Below, one piece after another: positions 1 through 7,077 of a stretch of DNA of 7,645 nt (position 1 is the stretch's first letter; each line of letters starts with the position of its first letter). The stretch is taken from assembly GCA_043802345.1 (NCBI GenBank), contig JAZDLC010000145.1, positions 1 to 7,645 on the forward strand. Reading direction: 5' to 3'. A model generated the notes under the pieces. The model was not told the origin of the DNA. It made no database searches and worked only from the letters and a program-made list of their open reading frames with translations. This DNA is from JAZDLC01 sp043802345 (GTDB taxonomy: Bacteria > Planctomycetota > B15-G4 > JADJEK01). A program made the translations under genes and the position numbers.

Positions 1-976
1 TTCCATCAGTACGGAGGCGGCGATCTCCTTCCCGGTCAGGCCGATCGCCCGCAGGAGCCCGATCTCCCGCACCCTCTCCACCAGCGAGAGCGAGAAGGCG
101 TTGTAGATCACGAACAGCCCGAGCAGCAGCGAGAGGAAGGCGGCCATGCGGACCGATTTGCGGAAGGCCCGCTGGTCGACCCGCTCCCCCGCGAGCGAAC
201 CCTTCGGCTTCTCGATCACGAACGACGCCTTCCAGCGCTCGCGGACGTCCTGGTAGATCGCGTTATCCGCCAGCTTCGCCCAGTAGAGCGGCTGGACATG
301 CGCATCCCGGAACAGGTCAAGCCCCCGGGCATAGGGCACCAGGACGGCTCTGCGCCGCCCCAGGTTCCACCGCTTCAGCAAACCGGTGACGACAAAAGGC
401 TCCGGTTCGCCGCTGACCTGCTCCCCCCTGCACCTCGACCATCTGCCCCTGCCGGCACTCGTGCACCGCCGGAAGGGCGCGCTGGAGCGCCAGGGAATCG
501 CCCACGGCCACCCCCAGCTCGGCGGCCAGAGCTTCCGGAAGCAGCACCTCGCTGGCGTCGTTCCCGCTGAAGGTGCTTCCTTCTTCCAGTTCGTACGCCT
601 GGAACTCGACGCCGGCGTTCCGGTCGAGGGCCACGAGTTCCAGGTCCTCGGCCGAGTCCGGACTCCCGGGCGGTCCAGGCACGCGGATGCGCGAGAAGAA
701 GACCGGAGAGGCGTGGATCAGGTCCGGGTCCTCCAGCAGTTCCCGCGGGGCGCCGGTCCCGGTCGCGCCCGCCTCCAGCGGCCGGATCACCAGGTCGAGC
801 TTCGGATCGAAGGAAGGCCGGCGGCTCATCTCGGTCAGGATCGTGTTGTGGTCCACGATCAGGACCGAGAGCACGGTGGAGATGCCCACGGCGATGCCGA
901 GGATGGCGGTGAGCGTCCGGGCTGGCCTAGAGACCAAGGAGCGCCATGCGATCCGCAATGCGAGTTTCCACTGCAT
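1..976 (-). CDS. FtsX/MacB-type ABC transporter permease, 3' end outside window, frameshifted
   Basis: This is an inner-membrane permease partner of the ATPase encoded just upstream. The N-terminus (MQWKLALRIAWRSL) leads into a transmembrane helix at about residues 21-41. A MacB-type periplasmic domain follows, including LLPEALAAELGVAVGDSLAL at 145-164. After residue about 184 the reading frame shifts at the C-run 423-428, and the uncorrected frame stops at 317-319. In the adjacent frame, which is open to base 1, the expected continuation appears: EPFVVTGLLKRWNLGRRRA, then a membrane segment and the FtsX-like block YNAFSLSLVERVREIGLLRA. The corrected visible part is about 325 residues, so more than a third of a typical 400- or 800-residue permease is present. 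I chose ATG 976 rather than the in-frame GTG at 1009 because GGAGGG (982-987) lies five bases before it. It overlaps the ATPase end by 50 bases. The substrate cannot be read from the sequence; lipoprotein or lipid extraction and efflux are both known in this family. Confidence 0.85.
423..428 (-). other. Frameshift site in a six-G run (coding strand) of the permease gene
   Basis: The coding strand has six G in a row. Read with five, the codons give V-Q-G-E-Q-V-S-G-E-P-E-P-F and join the two halves of the permease without any stop. Read as written, the protein loses its family character within a few residues and ends about 110 bases later. A one-base homopolymer miscall or a real +1 mutation explains this equally well from sequence alone. 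Confidence 0.85.
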
Positions 977-1679
977 CCGGGCCCTCCAGCATCTCGTCCA
1001 GTAGTTCACCGTCTCTCAAGAAACGGACTTGATCCGCCTGCGCGGCATCGCGGGGATTGTGGGTCACCAGCAGTACGGTTCGTCCCAGGTCGTCAACTGC
1101 CTGGCGCAGCAGACGGAGCACCTCCATGCCGGCGCGGGTGGAGAGATTGCCGGTCGGCTCGTCCGCCAGCACGATCGGCGGCTCGTGGACCACGGCCCGC
1201 GCGATCGACGTGCGCTGCATTTCGCCGCCCGAGAGGGCGTGTGGTCGGCGGTCGAGCAGCTTCCCCAGGCCGAACCGCTCGACGATCTTCTGGAACCGCT
1301 GGTCGTCCCGGGGACTTTTGACGCCCGCGAGAGTGAGCGGCAGGCCGATGTTCTCCGCCACCGTCAGCGTCGGCACCAGGTTGAAGAACTGGAAGACGAA
1401 GCCGATCTTCTCCCGGCGGAGCATGGTGCGCTGACGTTCCGACAGCTCCGAGAGATCCTGGCCGTCCACCCGCACCGTGCCGGAAGAGGGCGTGTCCAGG
1501 CCGGCAAGCAGGTTCAGGAGGGTTGACTTGCCGCTGCCCGAGGGGCCGGTGATGGCGACGAACGACCGCTCCACGACCTTGAGCGAGACGCCTTTCAAGA
1601 CCGCTTCGCTCACCTTCCCCTGCCGGTAGATGCGCATCAACTGCTCGGTCTCGAGGACGAATCTTCTCGGTTCGGTCAT
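927..1679 (-). CDS. ABC transporter ATP-binding protein, LolD/MacB type
   Basis: This 250-residue cytoplasmic ATPase should power the permease encoded directly downstream. All nucleotide-binding motifs are visible: Walker A GPSGSGKST (45-53), Q-loop glutamine 97 within VFQFFNLVPTLTVAENIGLPL-like sequence, signature LSGGEMQR (149-156), Walker B IVLADEP (169-175) with E174, and H-loop H207. The stretch FQFFNLVPTLT and the DEPTGNL block are characteristic of the LolD/MacB/FtsE/YbbA subfamily, which couples ATP hydrolysis to conformational work on envelope substrates. One oddity is the D-loop, which reads GNLSTRAG: serine 180 sits where the family usually has aspartate. Start ATG 1679 overlaps the stop of the upstream TPR gene as ATGA, which suggests translational coupling. 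The frame is open 37 codons further upstream, but those residues lie inside the TPR gene and show no family character. The C-terminus overlaps the permease start. The substrate is unknown. Confidence 0.93.
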   Translation of the reverse strand: MTEPRRFVLETEQLMRIYRQGKVSEAVLKGVSLKVVERSFVAITGPSGSGKSTLLNLLAGLDTPSSGTVRVDGQDLSELSERQRTMLRREKIGFVFQFFNLVPTLTVAENIGLPLTLAGVKSPRDDQRFQKIVERFGLGKLLDRRPHALSGGEMQRTSIARAVVHEPPIVLADEPTGNLSTRAGMEVLRLLRQAVDDLGRTVLLVTHNPRDAAQADQVRFLRDGELLDEMLEGPDAVETRIADRMALLGL

Positions 1680-3811
1680 CTCTGGTCCGCCGGCTTCGCT
1701 GCTCCACTCTTGCGGGCGCTTTCGGCCAGAACCCGTTCCAGCCTGCGGAAGTACTCTCCCGCTTCCTCGGTCCGGCCGTCTTCCTGGCACATGGTCATCA
1801 TCTCGTTCAGGGCCATGAAGGCGTCAGGGTAGATACGCAGCGCGCGTTCGAACTGCTGATACGCTTCCCTGCGGTCACCCAGTTGCTTGGCCACCCCTCC
1901 CAGACCCTCGTGGCACCGGTACAGCGTCGGCTCCAGCTCCAGAATCTCCAGGTACGCCTCCCGGGCCTCCTGCCAGTGCGAAAGCAGGAACAGGTTGTCG
2001 GCCCGCTCACAGAGCATTCGCAGCGTGATCTCCCGGACCGGGTCCGGAATCGCGCCGGGCGGCATGCCGCCCGCGAGGGCCAGGATCCCCAGCGAATAGA
2101 AGCGGACCGCGTCCCGGGCATGCTTGATCCCCAGGTCACCCCGGGCCTTCGCCTCCTGGCGCAACTGCAGCGCGACCCGCTTGAAATTCTCCGGCAGGGC
2201 CGGGCTGAAGCGGCCGGTCTCGTAGGCGCGGCGATACCAGGTCGCCGCCTCACGAGGACGGCCGGAGACCGCGGAGATCGTGCCCAGGGCTTCCAGGGCT
2301 TCGGCCGCGCCGGGCCGGGCCAGGACCAGGCTCTCCAGGGAAGTGCGGGCCTCCTCGAGCATGTTCCGCGCGCTCTGCCGGATCCGTTCCGCGTCCTCCG
2401 CGAGCCCCGTCCGCTCATGCTGCTCCGCGCTCTCGAGCATGTGCTGCGCCAGAATCGAGAGGACCGTGCTCCGGCCCACGATGGCCGCCTCGTGTCCCGG
2501 CTCGTGCGCGAGCGCCCGCTCATACGTTTTCAACGCGCCCCAGGCGTCCAGTTCCCGCAATCTCGCCTCGGCCAGGTGGATCAGCAGCGGGACGGGGCGC
2601 TCGGCTCCCTCCACCGCCGCGGCGATCAGCCGGGTGTCCGATTCGAACTCCCCGCACCGGAACCAGGTGCGCGCACCCAGAGGGACCGCGAGCAAGCAGA
2701 GGAGAGCTGCCGCCAGCACGTTTCGTCCCCGCCTCAATCGTCCACTGAGAAGACCCAGAAGAACCGCCACGATCAGCAGCGCGCCCGCCGAGGGCACGAA
2801 CAGATACCGTTCGAAGAACGGAAACGGAATGTGGCGATAGGTGTACGAGATCGGCACCAGGTTGGAGGCCGGAAGCAACGTCAGCAGCAGCCACCCCGCG
2901 CCGAGCCGGAGCGGCACGGACCGGGCGCGCAGGAGGAAGAACAGCGCCAGCAACAGGGCCAGTCCGATCCAGATGCGCGGGTCCGAGGCGGCCGTGATCA
3001 GCTTCACGTCGTGCACGATCGACAACTTCGCCGGCCAGACCAGCAGGCCCAGGTAGGAGGGGAGCAGCCCGAGAAAGGTCAGCAACCGCTGCGCCAGGGT
3101 TCCCTCTCCGGTCCAGGCCTCCGCGGGAGGAACAATGCCGAGCGCCAGCGTTTTCAGCAGGAAGAAGACGGCCGCCAGCACAAGGCAGGCAGAGAGCGTG
3201 ACCAGGGCGGTCCGGCGGCGCGCCGCTGCTTCGAGGCTCCCGAGAAACGGAATCGCCGCCACCGCCGGCAGCAGGATGACCGCCGACTCCTTGCAGAAGA
3301 GCGCCGCCGCGAACAGGAGTGAGGCGATCCGGGCCGACCCTCGCAGGGAGGCCGAAAGGGCCAGGAGCACGCAGCCGAGCACCAGCGGATCGGTCCGGCC
3401 CGTGATCAGCGCCAGCGACTCGGTGTGGACTGGATGGACCGCGAACAGGAGCGCGGTCGAAAATGCCAGCGGAGCCAGGGCTGGAATCGCCCGCAGCAGC
3501 CGGAAGAGCAGCAGCACCACGGCGGCGGACAGCAGCATGTTATCGAGGTGGTACCCCCAGGCCCGGTGGCCGTGAATGCGGGCCTCCAGCCAGTAGGTCA
3601 GGCGGGTCAGCGGGCGGTAGTATCCGGAAGCCGGCTCGCCCGACGCATTCTTCCCGAACAGGTCTCCGGTGAACACCTCGATCAGGCTGGTGGCCGGCTG
3701 CCCGACGGCCGACGGGGCATCCGTCTCGAGCAGGAGCTGGTCGTCGTAGACGAAACCGTTCCGGAGGGTCGGAGCCAGGGGCAGCATGGCCGCCAGCAGG
3801 AGGAGCAGCAT
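1676..3811 (-). CDS. TMTC-like multi-pass glycosyltransferase (GT-C type) with C-terminal TPR region
   Basis: The product is a 711-residue membrane protein. The N-terminal two-thirds (1 to about 383) has roughly ten hydrophobic segments. It carries motifs of the TMTC/DUF1736 group of GT-C proteins: the first-loop acidic pair FVYDDQ (D23, D24), YYRPLTRLTYW (64-74), HPVHTES (126-132) followed by GRTD (138-141), CKES (173-176) and ERYLFVPSAG (334-343). Family members, known best as eukaryotic O-mannosyltransferases, take sugar from a polyprenyl-phosphate donor. A donor and acceptor for this bacterial copy are inference. Residues about 405-700 are helical and TPR-like, clearest at about 413-440, 484-534 and 603-695. 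ATG 3811 leaves almost no N-terminal tail before the first hydrophobic stretch and has GGAG directly against the start codon. No in-frame ATG, GTG or TTG exists further upstream before the stop at 3893-3895, so either this start is right or a non-standard CTG (3820) is used. It lies 52 bases after the aminotransferase gene. Confidence 0.85.
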   Translation of the reverse strand: MLLLLLAAMLPLAPTLRNGFVYDDQLLLETDAPSAVGQPATSLIEVFTGDLFGKNASGEPASGYYRPLTRLTYWLEARIHGHRAWGYHLDNMLLSAAVVLLLFRLLRAIPALAPLAFSTALLFAVHPVHTESLALITGRTDPLVLGCVLLALSASLRGSARIASLLFAAALFCKESAVILLPAVAAIPFLGSLEAAARRRTALVTLSACLVLAAVFFLLKTLALGIVPPAEAWTGEGTLAQRLLTFLGLLPSYLGLLVWPAKLSIVHDVKLITAASDPRIWIGLALLLALFFLLRARSVPLRLGAGWLLLTLLPASNLVPISYTYRHIPFPFFERYLFVPSAGALLIVAVLLGLLSGRLRRGRNVLAAALLCLLAVPLGARTWFRCGEFESDTRLIAAAVEGAERPVPLLIHLAEARLRELDAWGALKTYERALAHEPGHEAAIVGRSTVLSILAQHMLESAEQHERTGLAEDAERIRQSARNMLEEARTSLESLVLARPGAAEALEALGTISAVSGRPREAATWYRRAYETGRFSPALPENFKRVALQLRQEAKARGDLGIKHARDAVRFYSLGILALAGGMPPGAIPDPVREITLRMLCERADNLFLLSHWQEAREAYLEILELEPTLYRCHEGLGGVAKQLGDRREAYQQFERALRIYPDAFMALNEMMTMCQEDGRTEEAGEYFRRLERVLAESARKSGAAKPADQR

Positions 3812-3863
3812 CTCCGCCAGCCACCGGGTGCGGCAGCGAACGACAGGCAGGTGGGCGTCCGGA

Positions 3864-5033
3864 TCAGCGATTGGCGTCGTAGAACTTCTTGATCAGCAAA
3901 ACGACCAGTTCCTGGTTGTCGTAGTGCAGTCCTGGATACAGGGGAAGAGACATCACTTCCTTCGCGGCCCGCTCTGCCTCCGGCAGGGAGCCGACCTCGT
4001 ACCCGAGATGCTTCATCGACGTCTGCAGGTGCGCTGGAATCGGGTAGTAGACCTGGACGTCCACCCCTTCCTCCCGCAGGAAGGCCCGCAGCTCGTCCCG
4101 CTGATCGACGCGAATGACGTACTGATGCCAGTTGGGGACGACATCCGGCGCGATCTTGGGGAGAATCACATCGTCCAGCAGCTGCTGTTCCTCGAACATG
4201 GAGTTGTAGGTCGCCGCCGCCTCGCCCCGCTGTTCGGTCCACTCCTTGATGTGCTTCGCCTTGACGCGAAGAGTGGCGCATGTGAGCGCGTTCAATCGGT
4301 AGTTGCCGGAGCAGACCGGATGCGTGTGCGCCTCCGACTGACCGTGGTTCCTGAGCTGGCGGATCTGCTCGATGACTCCCTCGTCATCCGAGACCACGAG
4401 CCCCCCCTCGCCGAGCGCTCCCAGGTTCTTCGACGGATAGAACGAGAAGCAACCAGCATCGCTCATGCCGCCGGCCGGCTTCCCCTTGTAGGAGGAAAGC
4501 AACGCCTGGGCCGCGTCCTCGACCACCATCAGGCTGAACTGATCGGCCAGTTCGAGGATCGGATCCATGTTGGCGCACTGCCCGTAGAGATGCACCGGCA
4601 GGATGGCCCGGACCTTCGTCTGCTGGCTGTTGTGGCTGGTCACCTTCTTGCCGTTGATCACGCCGTCGTCGACGTAGTCGTAGACGCGCTCCGGCTTGAG
4701 GCACATGCTCTCCGCGTCGATGTCGACGAAGACCGGTGTCGCGCCCAGGCGAACGATCGCGGCCGTCGTGGCAAAAAAGGTGAAAGGCGTCGTCAGAACC
4801 TCGTCCCCGGCCGTAACACCCAATGCCTGGAGGGCTGTCACCAGGGCGTCCGTGCCGTTGCTGACCGCGGCGGCGTGGGCGACACCGATCAGCTCGGCCA
4901 TCTCGCTTTCCAGACCCTCGACCTCGGGACCACCGATGAAACGACCCGACGCCAGCACGCTGTTCATCGCGGCCCGCAGCTCCTCCATGATGGGCTCGTG
5001 GAGCAAGTTGATATCGAGTTGCGGGACTTTCAT
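3864..5033 (-). CDS. DegT/DnrJ/EryC1/StrS-family PLP-dependent sugar aminotransferase
   Basis: This 389-residue cytoplasmic enzyme is predicted to transfer an amino group, usually from glutamate, to a keto group on a nucleotide-activated sugar. Family signatures appear in order: SGRFIGGPEVEGLE (29-42), SNGTDAL (58-64) for cofactor phosphate contact, DEVLTTPFTFFAT (77-89), LPVHLYGQC (145-153), VEDAAQ (171-176) with the PLP-ring aspartate 173, and SFYPSKNLGALGEGG (197-211) with Schiff-base lysine 202. LRNHGQ (227-232), VYYPIPAHLQ and VMSLPLYPGL near the end are also typical. About 16 residues (123-138, VDDGVINGKKVTSHNSQQ area) stand before the LPVHLYG strand, where many relatives have a short turn. 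The exact sugar cannot be assigned; WbpE-like and dTDP-sugar aminotransferases are all compatible. ATG 5033 is preceded by GGAG (5039-5042) at five bases. It is the first gene of the minus-strand cluster, suggesting supply of an amino- or acetamido-sugar for envelope glycans. Confidence 0.93.
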   Translation of the reverse strand: MKVPQLDINLLHEPIMEELRAAMNSVLASGRFIGGPEVEGLESEMAELIGVAHAAAVSNGTDALVTALQALGVTAGDEVLTTPFTFFATTAAIVRLGATPVFVDIDAESMCLKPERVYDYVDDGVINGKKVTSHNSQQTKVRAILPVHLYGQCANMDPILELADQFSLMVVEDAAQALLSSYKGKPAGGMSDAGCFSFYPSKNLGALGEGGLVVSDDEGVIEQIRQLRNHGQSEAHTHPVCSGNYRLNALTCATLRVKAKHIKEWTEQRGEAAATYNSMFEEQQLLDDVILPKIAPDVVPNWHQYVIRVDQRDELRAFLREEGVDVQVYYPIPAHLQTSMKHLGYEVGSLPEAERAAKEVMSLPLYPGLHYDNQELVVLLIKKFYDANR

Positions 5034-5147
5034 GGCGACTCCGAACGATTCGTTTGGCTACCGGGCCGAAAACGTTCTTAAACTACACGCGCCCTCTCCG
5101 GCTTCAATCCGGAAATCAAGCAGGGCGGGAGACCGGAGACTCTCGGA
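5034..5147. promoter_or_regulatory. Divergent intergenic region between the two gene clusters
   Basis: These 114 bases separate outward-facing start codons, so both clusters most likely start transcription here. The middle is AT-richer than the rest of the window (about 5068-5086). A weak plus-strand sigma70-like pair can be proposed: TTGGCT at 5054-5059 and TTAAAC at 5078-5083, 18 bases apart, each with only about three consensus matches. No convincing minus-strand pair was found. Ribosome-binding sequences lie at both ends: GGAG on the minus strand at 5039-5042 and GGAG on the plus strand at 5135-5138. No operator or strong hairpin is evident. Confidence 0.4.
5135..5138 (+). promoter_or_regulatory. 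Ribosome-binding site supporting the GTG start at 5148
   Basis: GGAG lies nine bases before GTG 5148. It decides the start of the LolA-like gene, which has no ATG at a plausible N-terminus. A second GGAG at 5145-5148 touches the start codon itself and cannot serve it. Confidence 0.5.
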
Positions 5148-6047
5148 GTGAATCCCTTGGGCGACCATTCAATAACACGACCGACCCGCGGAGCCTTGCC
5201 GCTGTTCCTGCGCGCCGCGGGGTTGTTCTTTTTCTGCGGAATTTTCGCGTCCAGCCTCCTCGCGGCACGTGCCGTGCTAGATGCCGAGACCATCCTGGCC
5301 CAGGCGGCGAAGGCGCAGCAGGCGGGCGACCTGGCCAGGGATGTCCGCAGCGTGGAACTCTCCCTGTACATTCAGATCAGGGACAAGGAAGGCGCCCGGA
5401 TCGAGCTGGACGTGGAGCGGAAATTCCAGCTTCCGAACATGCTCTGGACCCGCATCAGCAACAAGGATCTCTCCAGCTCGGTCCAGCAGACCGGCTTCGA
5501 CGGCAAGGTGGCCTGGAACCTCGAAGAGAAGCGTGGCAAGGCGATCTTGCTGGAGGGTCCTGACTACAAGCAGGATCGGACGGAGATCCAGAACGACCTG
5601 GAGTCGATGCGCAAGCTGATCGACTTCTTCTTTCTGGAGAACCTGCGGAAGAAGCTCCATGACCTGGAGCGGCTCCCGGATTCAGCCAGCGAATCGGACG
5701 ACATTCGATGTTGGGTCGTGAAGGCCAGGGGCGACCTGGATGTGCGGTCTGGCGGCCCCGCCACGGTCACGTTCTGGATCGAACAGGAGTCATACCGGCT
5801 GCTGGGCGCCAGGCTGGTCCCGGATGATCAGCCGGAGACGTCCGAGCAGTTCTGCTTCTGGCACCATGCGAAGACTCCCCAGGGGATGGTGCTGCCGGGC
5901 TCGGTCACGATCTATCGGAACGGCGAGGAGCAGTTTTCGGAGAAGCTGGCTTTGCGGACGGTGGAAGGGAAGGACGGCGCCGTCCTGAACAACATCACTT
6001 TCAACCGGGAACTGGACAAGGAGCTGTTCAGCCCACCGGATGATTGA
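5148..6047 (+). CDS. Secreted LolA/LolB-fold-like protein
   Basis: The product has 299 residues and an N-terminal signal peptide: a basic stretch (R11, R14, R22), a hydrophobic core at about 24-39 and a likely signal peptidase I site after ALARA-like AARA (39-42). There is no lipobox. The mature part resembles the LolA/outer-membrane lipoprotein-sorting group in general pattern. It has beta strands such as VELSLYIQIRD (69-79), an RKFQLPNMLWTRI segment (91-103), FDGKVAWNL (117-125), a helical middle (145-172), VTFWIEQESYRLLGARL (207-223) and a closing NNITFNRELDKELFSPP (281-297), a common ending in that superfamily. Such proteins carry or bind lipidated molecules in the periplasm. That role is not shown here, and no specific family name can be given. 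The GTG start is the only plausible one and has GGAG nine bases upstream. The stop overlaps the next start by eight bases, indicating co-translation with the beta-propeller lipoprotein. Confidence 0.6.
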   Translation: MNPLGDHSITRPTRGALPLFLRAAGLFFFCGIFASSLLAARAVLDAETILAQAAKAQQAGDLARDVRSVELSLYIQIRDKEGARIELDVERKFQLPNMLWTRISNKDLSSSVQQTGFDGKVAWNLEEKRGKAILLEGPDYKQDRTEIQNDLESMRKLIDFFFLENLRKKLHDLERLPDSASESDDIRCWVVKARGDLDVRSGGPATVTFWIEQESYRLLGARLVPDDQPETSEQFCFWHHAKTPQGMVLPGSVTIYRNGEEQFSEKLALRTVEGKDGAVLNNITFNRELDKELFSPPDD

Positions 6048-7077
6048 CGCTCGCACGCTCCTGCTCCTCATTCTCGTGGCGGGATTCTCTTCCTGCTCGC
6101 CATCGGAGGAGCGGCATGAAACCTACCTGATCGTCGACGCCGACGCCCCGATGGAGGGTGTGGACGGGTTGCCGGGCGCCGTGTTCGCCTACGACCGGAC
6201 CGCGAACAGCCTGGCGAGATTCAGCGCGGATTCCCGCTTCGTCGATCCGCAGATGGCGGTGTTCGAACCCGATGGGAAGATCCTGCTGAGTGATTCCTCC
6301 GCGACTCCTTCCGGGACGCGCGGCGGCACGGGCGCCCTGTTCCGGATCGATGGGCGCAGCGGCCAGGTCCTGGGTCTCTTCACGTCACCGCTCTTCATGG
6401 CTCCCAACGCCCTGGCCCTGGGTCCGGACGGCACGATCTATGTCACCGACCGGTATGCCCAGCCCGCAGGGTGCGAAGGACGCGGAGTGGTCTTTGCCGT
6501 CGACGGGAACTTCGAGCGGTGTGAGGTGGCGATGACCGACGCCCGCTTCGCGGCACCCGCCTTCGTCGTGTGGGAGCCAGAAGGGTCGCTGCTGTTGCTG
6601 GACGCGGACACTCCGACCGGGACTCCGGGCGATGAGGGGGTGTTCTTCCGCTCCGTTCCGGGAAGCGGCGAGGTGAAGGATGTAGGACACCTGGCCGGGA
6701 CGATCAGCCCCCTGGGGTTCCTGCGGGAGCCGGAGGGGAGCTTGCTCGTGTTCGACGCCAATGCCGATCCGCACCGGCTGGGGGGGCCGCTGGGCGCCAT
6801 CTTCCGCTTCCTGCCGGAAACCGGGGTGACGACGCTGCTCCTCTCGCGCCAGCCTCTGCGCGACCCGGTGCGCGGTTGCCTCGCGGACGACGGCAAGGTC
6901 CTGTTCGTGGATGCCAACTCCGATCCGCTGAAGCGCGGTCCGGATGTGGCGGGGCGGGGTCAGAACATCACCGGCTGCGGCGCCCTTTTCAGCTTCGATC
7001 GCCGCACGTCGGAGCTCGAGTTGCTGCTCTCACCGGAGGAATTCGTCAATCCGGTCAGCATCACCAGGCGGCCATGA
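6040..7077 (+). CDS. Six-bladed beta-propeller lipoprotein (NHL/SMP-30-like repeats)
   Basis: The 345-residue product has a signal peptide with the lipobox-like FSSC (16-19), so C19 would be lipidated. The -3 position is F rather than the usual L. The mature protein is built of six repeats of the type PDGkhLhhD-x-n-P...GxxGxhFxhD. The conserved aspartate recurs at residues 33, 85, 137, 188, 239 and 291, spacings of 51-52. The first repeat lacks its leading strand; that strand is supplied by the C-terminus (EFVNPVSI, 334-341), the ring closure expected of a propeller. This matches the six-bladed NHL/SMP-30/gluconolactonase-like architecture in general, but I recognise no specific family or ligand. 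Aspartates in runs such as DADAP, DADTP, DANADP and DANSDP could bind metal. The start lies within the end of the upstream gene, and its stop overlaps the hydrolase start as ATGA. Being a surface or periplasmic lipoprotein between a LolA-like protein and an esterase-like hydrolase suggests an envelope role. Confidence 0.8.
   Translation: MIDARTLLLLILVAGFSSCSPSEERHETYLIVDADAPMEGVDGLPGAVFAYDRTANSLARFSADSRFVDPQMAVFEPDGKILLSDSSATPSGTRGGTGALFRIDGRSGQVLGLFTSPLFMAPNALALGPDGTIYVTDRYAQPAGCEGRGVVFAVDGNFERCEVAMTDARFAAPAFVVWEPEGSLLLLDADTPTGTPGDEGVFFRSVPGSGEVKDVGHLAGTISPLGFLREPEGSLLVFDANADPHRLGGPLGAIFRFLPETGVTTLLLSRQPLRDPVRGCLADDGKVLFVDANSDPLKRGPDVAGRGQNITGCGALFSFDRRTSELELLLSPEEFVNPVSITRRP

Noticed and set aside
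423..428. Programmed ribosomal frameshift in the permease
   Set aside because: There is no classical slippery heptamer with a downstream structure or internal Shine-Dalgarno element that I can see, and permeases of this family are not known for it. A base miscall or mutation is simpler.
386..1321. Plus-strand open frame opposite the permease and ATPase
   Set aside because: Low-complexity R/G/P-rich translation with no motifs, spanning two genuine minus-strand genes.
1883..3322. Long plus-strand open frame (479 codons) antisense to the TMTC-like gene
   Set aside because: The translation is rich in Q, R, G and P with no domain or hydrophobic pattern, as expected opposite a GC-rich leucine/alanine-rich gene. 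The minus-strand product has clear motifs over the same span.
3812..3863. Terminator or separate promoter between the aminotransferase and TMTC-like genes
   Set aside because: The 52-base gap shows no GC-rich hairpin with a T-run and no promoter-like hexamers, so I treat the genes as one transcription unit.
3786..5081. Long plus-strand open frame (431 codons) covering the aminotransferase on the other strand
   Set aside because: The minus-strand frame holds every DegT-family signature including the PLP lysine. The antisense frame has no recognisable motif and is a GC-composition effect.
5131..5147. Small hairpin GAGA...TCTC around the ribosome-binding site of the LolA-like gene
   Set aside because: The stem is only four base pairs and likely by chance in purine-rich sequence. 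There is no evidence of a regulatory RNA element.
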